NCBI GenBank assembly: GCA_016765335.1
Contig: JAESQE010000255.1
Coordinates: 1-10,367 of the forward strand
Origin: Planctomycetaceae bacterium
Lineage (GTDB): Bacteria; Planctomycetota; Planctomycetia; Planctomycetales; Planctomycetaceae
Length of the DNA: 10,367 nucleotides
Direction of reading: 5' to 3'
Shown here: positions 6,570 to 10,367 of the stretch, one piece after another
Layout: the number at the start of each line of letters is the position of its first letter
Numbering within the stretch: position 1 is the stretch's first letter
The notes under the pieces: generated by a model
Told to the model about the DNA's origin: nothing
Seen by the model: the letters and a program-made list of their open reading frames with translations, nothing else
Databases searched by the model: none
Made by a program: the position numbers and the translations under genes

Positions 6570-9500
6570 AATTTCATAAATGTAATTTCGGTGTCTGGGT
6601 AATGTGCATAAGTCTTTCCCTGGCAATTATCAAGATGGAATCCGTTTGTCTGCATCAAACTGAGATAGTCCTGAAGATCTCGATTGAATACCGGAGGATT
6701 TCCTTCTCGTCGCCATTGTTTTTTGCCTAATATTTCTGCAATGAGAATGACATCACTGGCTTGGCACATGCGTTTGATCATCGGGACAATTGCAACATCG
6801 TCGATATGCAACAGCACGGTATAGGCAAGAATTGCATCCGCTTCAGGATACTGGTCATTAAAGCCGATTGGCTGAAAATCGTACCCAGGATGTTGCTCTT
6901 TTGCTGTTTGGATTGCTTCTGGATTGATATCTATTCCCAGGTAATAATCCGTGGGAATCGCTTGGCATAATCGACCATATCCACAACCAATTTCAACCAT
7001 CTTGCGAACCAAATGTGGTTTCAGCAATTCCCAAATATAGGGCCGAACATCCCAGCCTTCAGGGAATTCGCCGAGTTTCGTATTTTGAGGAATGATGTTT
7101 GCCAACTGGTCCTGCTGCCAATAGCTGGTGAAGTCATTGCCTGTAGCTGAAGGCTTTGGAGTACTTTTTGGTGTTGATGTGATCTTTTCGGGAACTCTGT
7201 TTTGAGAAGTCGCCTCGACAATCGATTCAACAACATTTCTTTGCTTGTTCGCAGCTTTAAGCAGTGCAGAAAACCCTTTGGGCAGTTGGGGCTTGACCGT
7301 TGCGGTATCGTATCCAAACTGTTGGCAATACTCCTGCGTTTGTTTCCAGACTTTTTCGGCCAGTTGCTTTGCGGGGCCATCAGGTTCTCGGGAAAATCTG
7401 TTAACCGACTGGTTTGTCACTCGGCCTTGATGTTTTTGGTCTTCATACAGGCGGTGCGGAACAGATTCCAATCCTAAGCGTTGTTCTCCCAATGTGTTCA
7501 GCCCAATCTCACGGGCAAGATTATTAATGAGAGATGGGTCTTCGCACATCTGTTCGTACCGAATTAGACGGTGAGGACGTTTTGACATCTTCACCAATTC
7601 AGTAGCTGTTTCGATGGCTCGTTGTTCGATCCATTTCTCATCGACAAAATTGTTTAGCTTTGGGGCCAGGTCTAACGCCGAGAGCACAACATCTCGAATA
7701 TCTCGTACACACAAAACAAGTTCTTCGGCTGGGTAGTCTTTCAGGAACTGTTGCCAGTTGGCAAAGTTCACCATCTTGACACCCCAGTAATCGAGCTTGT
7801 TTAATTCCGGAAGTACAGATGCATTAAAGAACTCTTCAAATGATTGTTCCTGATTGCCGGCTAACCATTCCTGTTCCGATATCGAAATGCCGAACGCTTC
7901 GAGTTGCGTTCGTATTTGATCAGGTCTGCCTGGCAAATGAATGTTTGGCTCCAACAAGATAATGCCTTGGTCCTGAACCGTTAACTTATCGCAAAGCAAC
8001 GTCGTGCCACTCCGCATCATCCCGTAAATCGCCAGTTTCATCCCCCTTTGGACGTGCTTTGGCGATTGAGATGTGCGATCCGCAAGCGGAGTGGGCACAC
8101 GTTGCTGTTTGGCTTCAGGTGGCGACGTTTTAGCCGTTGTTTTGCCTGCAATATAATTACTTCGATAATTCTGAAGCAGCTGATTCACCGTGACTGTCCA
8201 AGCTTGGCCTGTTGCAGAACGAGGACCGGTTGAATGCTTTCCGCGACGGTTGGCGAATAACGCTGTATTCAGTTTGATGCAGCGATGATTTTCCCAAACT
8301 CGCAGGTAATAATCGAAATCTTCTCCCACATCCATCTGCTCATTAAACGGATGCTGTAACGCAACTTCGGTCCGTACAAAATGTCCCATTTGTAGTGTGA
8401 AGTACGGATCGTTATTGAGGATATCAACAAAGTGATCCGTCATCCCGAGTTGCCCTTTTCGGGAACTTGCCTGCATCGAGCCATCATCGAAACTGAAGAT
8501 TTGCCCCCAGATGGCATCGTAGTGATCCAGGTAGGGTTCTACATTTACAAAGGCATTTGGCACCAACATGTCGTCCGCATCGAGGAAAAAGACCCATTCG
8601 ATTCCCTGGCTGGCTGCTTGCTGAACTGCTTTGTTTCTTGCTTGCGAACGACCAATCTTTCCTTGAGAATCATCAATGCGGAATGGGATGATTTCCTGAA
8701 AGGGGCCAGCAGATTTAATGCAGGCTTCACGGATCGAATTTGATGCCTGCTGATAAATCTCTTCATGCCCGGGACCGATCGGAGAGATGATTGCGCAGCG
8801 AGGTTTGATTGCTGTTGCAGGTTTGTCGTTGGTTACAATCGCAGGCAGTGCAGGGCTTTGTGAGGAATTCTGGTTGTTCGTATCGTGGTTTGTTGCCAGT
8901 TTGTGCAAATCATTTTTTACACGATCCATTACCGGAGACCAATCCGCCTGATCTTTTTGACGCAACAATTTGCAACTGCTGTACCACTGCGACTGTTCTT
9001 TTTCTAGCATCCACCGCCAGTCCGGCAGCTTATTCAACAGGCACCAGGTAGGCACGCCCACTCCGCCCGCAAAGTGGACGGTTGCGTTATCAATGGAAAT
9101 TACCAGGTCGAGTTCATGCAGCTGTGCAGTGAAATCATCGAGATCGGCAAGCGGATCACTTTCTTGCCAGTCATGGATGGTGACTCCATACTTCTTCTGG
9201 ACATTATTAAGCAATTCAGTTGAATCACCATATTGTAAATTGATGAAATGTGTTCCAGGAGTTTTTAGAATTTCTTCCCAGTTCTCCAAAGGGATCGAAC
9301 GTCTGGTTTGCAGTTCCAGATTCTTACCGCCGAACCATGAGATACCGACCTTTAGCCCTTGCCCTAAGGCGTTATATCTGGCTTTCCATTGATCGCAGGC
9401 CGCCTGATCTGGAATAAGCAACTTTTCCTGACGTGGGAAATCATGTTCGAAGCTGCGGAAAAACCGGGGAAGATCTGCCAGCGAAATTTGCAGATCAATT

Positions 9501-10367
9501 CCTTCAAGCCGGATCGGATCTGTTGTGTTCTCTGCAGGACGTGGAATGATAGTGATGCCGGGGAACGATCTTTGGAATAACGGCACGAGCCTGGAATCGA
9601 CCTCGACTGTTACATGCTTAACACGTTGCAGCAGGTCTGGCAGGCAGGTTGCAAACATGATGACATCGCCCACGCCTTGCTCTGCAAACACAAGAAGTCG
9701 CTCGGTTGTCAGCGTCTCTCCATTCCAAACTTTGTGTGCATAGTAGCGGTGATCATGATCTTTCTTTTTGTATCTCCACTGATACTTATCCCAGCCGATA
9801 GCAAACTTTCCGTCTCGCAAATCAAGTTGAGACAACGAATGATGTGGCTCCGGGTAATCCGGTCTCAGCGCAATTGCATGCTCGAACATCTCTCTACAGC
9901 GAGAACCATCTCCTAGACATTCGTAAATGTTAGCCAGGTTGTTGTGAACGTCAGCCAATAAGGGTTGGATTTCGCAAGCCTTCTCAGCAAACTGCTTAGC
10001 TTTTTCAAACTTGGCATGGGTTTGATAGATCACTCCCAGATTATTCAGAGCCGAGGCACAGTTCGGTTCGATCTCCAGTGCACGAAGATACCAAGCTTCC
10101 GCTTCGGTTTCCTGTTTCAGATAATGTAGTTCTCGGGCGATATTATGGGTGGCGATTAAGTGCTTCGGCTTGGTTTCGAGGATCGACTCAAAATACTTGA
10201 TCGCCAGCGAATGATTTTCCAGATTGGAATAACATTCCCCCAATGATATAAACAGTTCTGTTGTTTCCAGTAATGGGGAATTTGTCGCTAATGCTAATTT
10301 CAGAGTTTGGATCGCTTCGGTCCAGTTATGTTCTTGCTCTTGGATTTTTGCAAGCAGCGAAATGACA
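6557..10367 (-). CDS. multi-module TPR - GT9-like - GT2-like - sulfotransferase - methyltransferase protein (5' end outside window)
   Basis: One frame runs from the window edge to TAA at 6557-6559, giving at least 1,269 residues. Five or more TPR units (10367 to about 9820) come first. A GT9/heptosyltransferase-like domain follows (about 9802-8894) with WDKYQWRYK, LLVFAEQGVGDVIMFA and SIDNATVHFAGGVGVPTW, the usual nucleotide-sugar site. Next is a GT-A glycosyltransferase (about 8806-8144) with GRSQARNKAV, FFLDADDMLVPNA (DxD metal site) and VGEDFDYYLRVW. Then a sulfotransferase (about 8044-7304) with YGMMRSGTTLLCDKL (5'-phosphosulfate loop) and LCVRDIRDVVLSAL (3'-phosphate site). Last is a class I methyltransferase (about 7129-6560) with VEIGCGYGRL and LGIDINPEAI. 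Pro/Ser/Thr/Lys-rich linkers separate the last four modules. The frame stays open upstream of the TTG at 10243, so that is not the start. No signal peptide can be assessed; a cytoplasmic location is likely. All catalytic motifs look intact. The acceptor is unknown. Confidence 0.9.
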   Translation of the reverse strand, partial: VISLLAKIQEQEHNWTEAIQTLKLALATNSPLLETTELFISLGECYSNLENHSLAIKYFESILETKPKHLIATHNIARELHYLKQETEAEAWYLRALEIEPNCASALNNLGVIYQTHAKFEKAKQFAEKACEIQPLLADVHNNLANIYECLGDGSRCREMFEHAIALRPDYPEPHHSLSQLDLRDGKFAIGWDKYQWRYKKKDHDHRYYAHKVWNGETLTTERLLVFAEQGVGDVIMFATCLPDLLQRVKHVTVEVDSRLVPLFQRSFPGITIIPRPAENTTDPIRLEGIDLQISLADLPRFFRSFEHDFPRQEKLLIPDQAACDQWKARYNALGQGLKVGISWFGGKNLELQTRRSIPLENWEEILKTPGTHFINLQYGDSTELLNNVQKKYGVTIHDWQESDPLADLDDFTAQLHELDLVISIDNATVHFAGGVGVPTWCLLNKLPDWRWMLEKEQSQWYSSCKLLRQKDQADWSPVMDRVKNDLHKLATNHDTNNQNSSQSPALPAIVTNDKPATAIKPRCAIISPIGPGHEEIYQQASNSIREACIKSAGPFQEIIPFRIDDSQGKIGRSQARNKAVQQAASQGIEWVFFLDADDMLVPNAFVNVEPYLDHYDAIWGQIFSFDDGSMQASSRKGQLGMTDHFVDILNNDPYFTLQMGHFVRTEVALQHPFNEQMDVGEDFDYYLRVWENHRCIKLNTALFANRRGKHSTGPRSATGQAWTVTVNQLLQNYRSNYIAGKTTAKTSPPEAKQQRVPTPLADRTSQSPKHVQRGMKLAIYGMMRSGTTLLCDKLTVQDQGIILLEPNIHLPGRPDQIRTQLEAFGISISEQEWLAGNQEQSFEEFFNASVLPELNKLDYWGVKMVNFANWQQFLKDYPAEELVLCVRDIRDVVLSALDLAPKLNNFVDEKWIEQRAIETATELVKMSKRPHRLIRYEQMCEDPSLINNLAREIGLNTLGEQRLGLESVPHRLYEDQKHQGRVTNQSVNRFSREPDGPAKQLAEKVWKQTQEYCQQFGYDTATVKPQLPKGFSALLKAANKQRNVVESIVEATSQNRVPEKITSTPKSTPKPSATGNDFTSYWQQDQLANIIPQNTKLGEFPEGWDVRPYIWELLKPHLVRKMVEIGCGYGRLCQAIPTDYYLGIDINPEAIQTAKEQHPGYDFQPIGFNDQYPEADAILAYTVLLHIDDVAIVPMIKRMCQASDVILIAEILGKKQWRREGNPPVFNRDLQDYLSLMQTNGFHLDNCQGKTYAHYPDTEITFMKFVRN

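Noticed and set aside
1..10367. CRISPR array, insertion sequence, integrase, rRNA or tRNA genes
   Set aside because: Reading through the window showed no regularly spaced direct repeats, transposase or integrase motifs, or tRNA-like cloverleaf with conserved TTCGA-type arms.

Overview
The window most likely comes from a flagellated planctomycete. The grounds are a small secreted/anchored Dabb (stress-responsive A/B barrel) protein, a greatly enlarged FliD, very large multi-module surface-glycan proteins, and weak or missing Shine-Dalgarno sequences on several genes. This taxonomic call is inference from gene style, not from a marker gene; no rRNA or tRNA gene is visible.

Layout. The left end (1-1515) is transcribed rightwards: the probable last codons of an upstream gene (1-72), an unrecognised two-span membrane protein (91-723), a 390-base non-coding stretch rich in inverted repeats, and a signal-bearing Dabb protein (1114-1515). 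Everything from 10367 down to 1567 is on the minus strand and reads, in order of transcription: a huge protein whose 5' end lies outside the window (10367-6557), a stand-alone sulfotransferase (6442-5822), a TylF/MycF-type O-methyltransferase (5773-5114), the flagellar filament cap protein fliD (4883-2151) and the flagellar export chaperone fliS (1980-1567). The two blocks converge between the Dabb gene and fliS.

The most striking object is the large protein. At least 1,269 residues are visible as one uninterrupted reading frame with five successive modules: tetratricopeptide repeats, a GT9/heptosyltransferase-like domain, a GT-A type (GT2-like) glycosyltransferase, a PAPS-dependent-type sulfotransferase and a class I SAM methyltransferase. 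It is followed by a separate sulfotransferase and a separate methyltransferase, so both decorating activities occur twice. TPR-glycosyltransferase proteins beside flagellar filament genes are a known sign of flagellar glycosylation. The simplest reading is therefore a compact pathway that builds, sulfates and methylates a glycan, perhaps on the flagellar filament or cap; a cell-surface polysaccharide is the main alternative. Sulfation of a flagellar glycan would be unusual.

The link between the glycan genes and fliD/fliS rests on co-orientation and neighbourhood only. A 230-base gap, which contains a weak sigma-28-like site, separates the methyltransferase from fliD, so fliD-fliS may have its own promoter.
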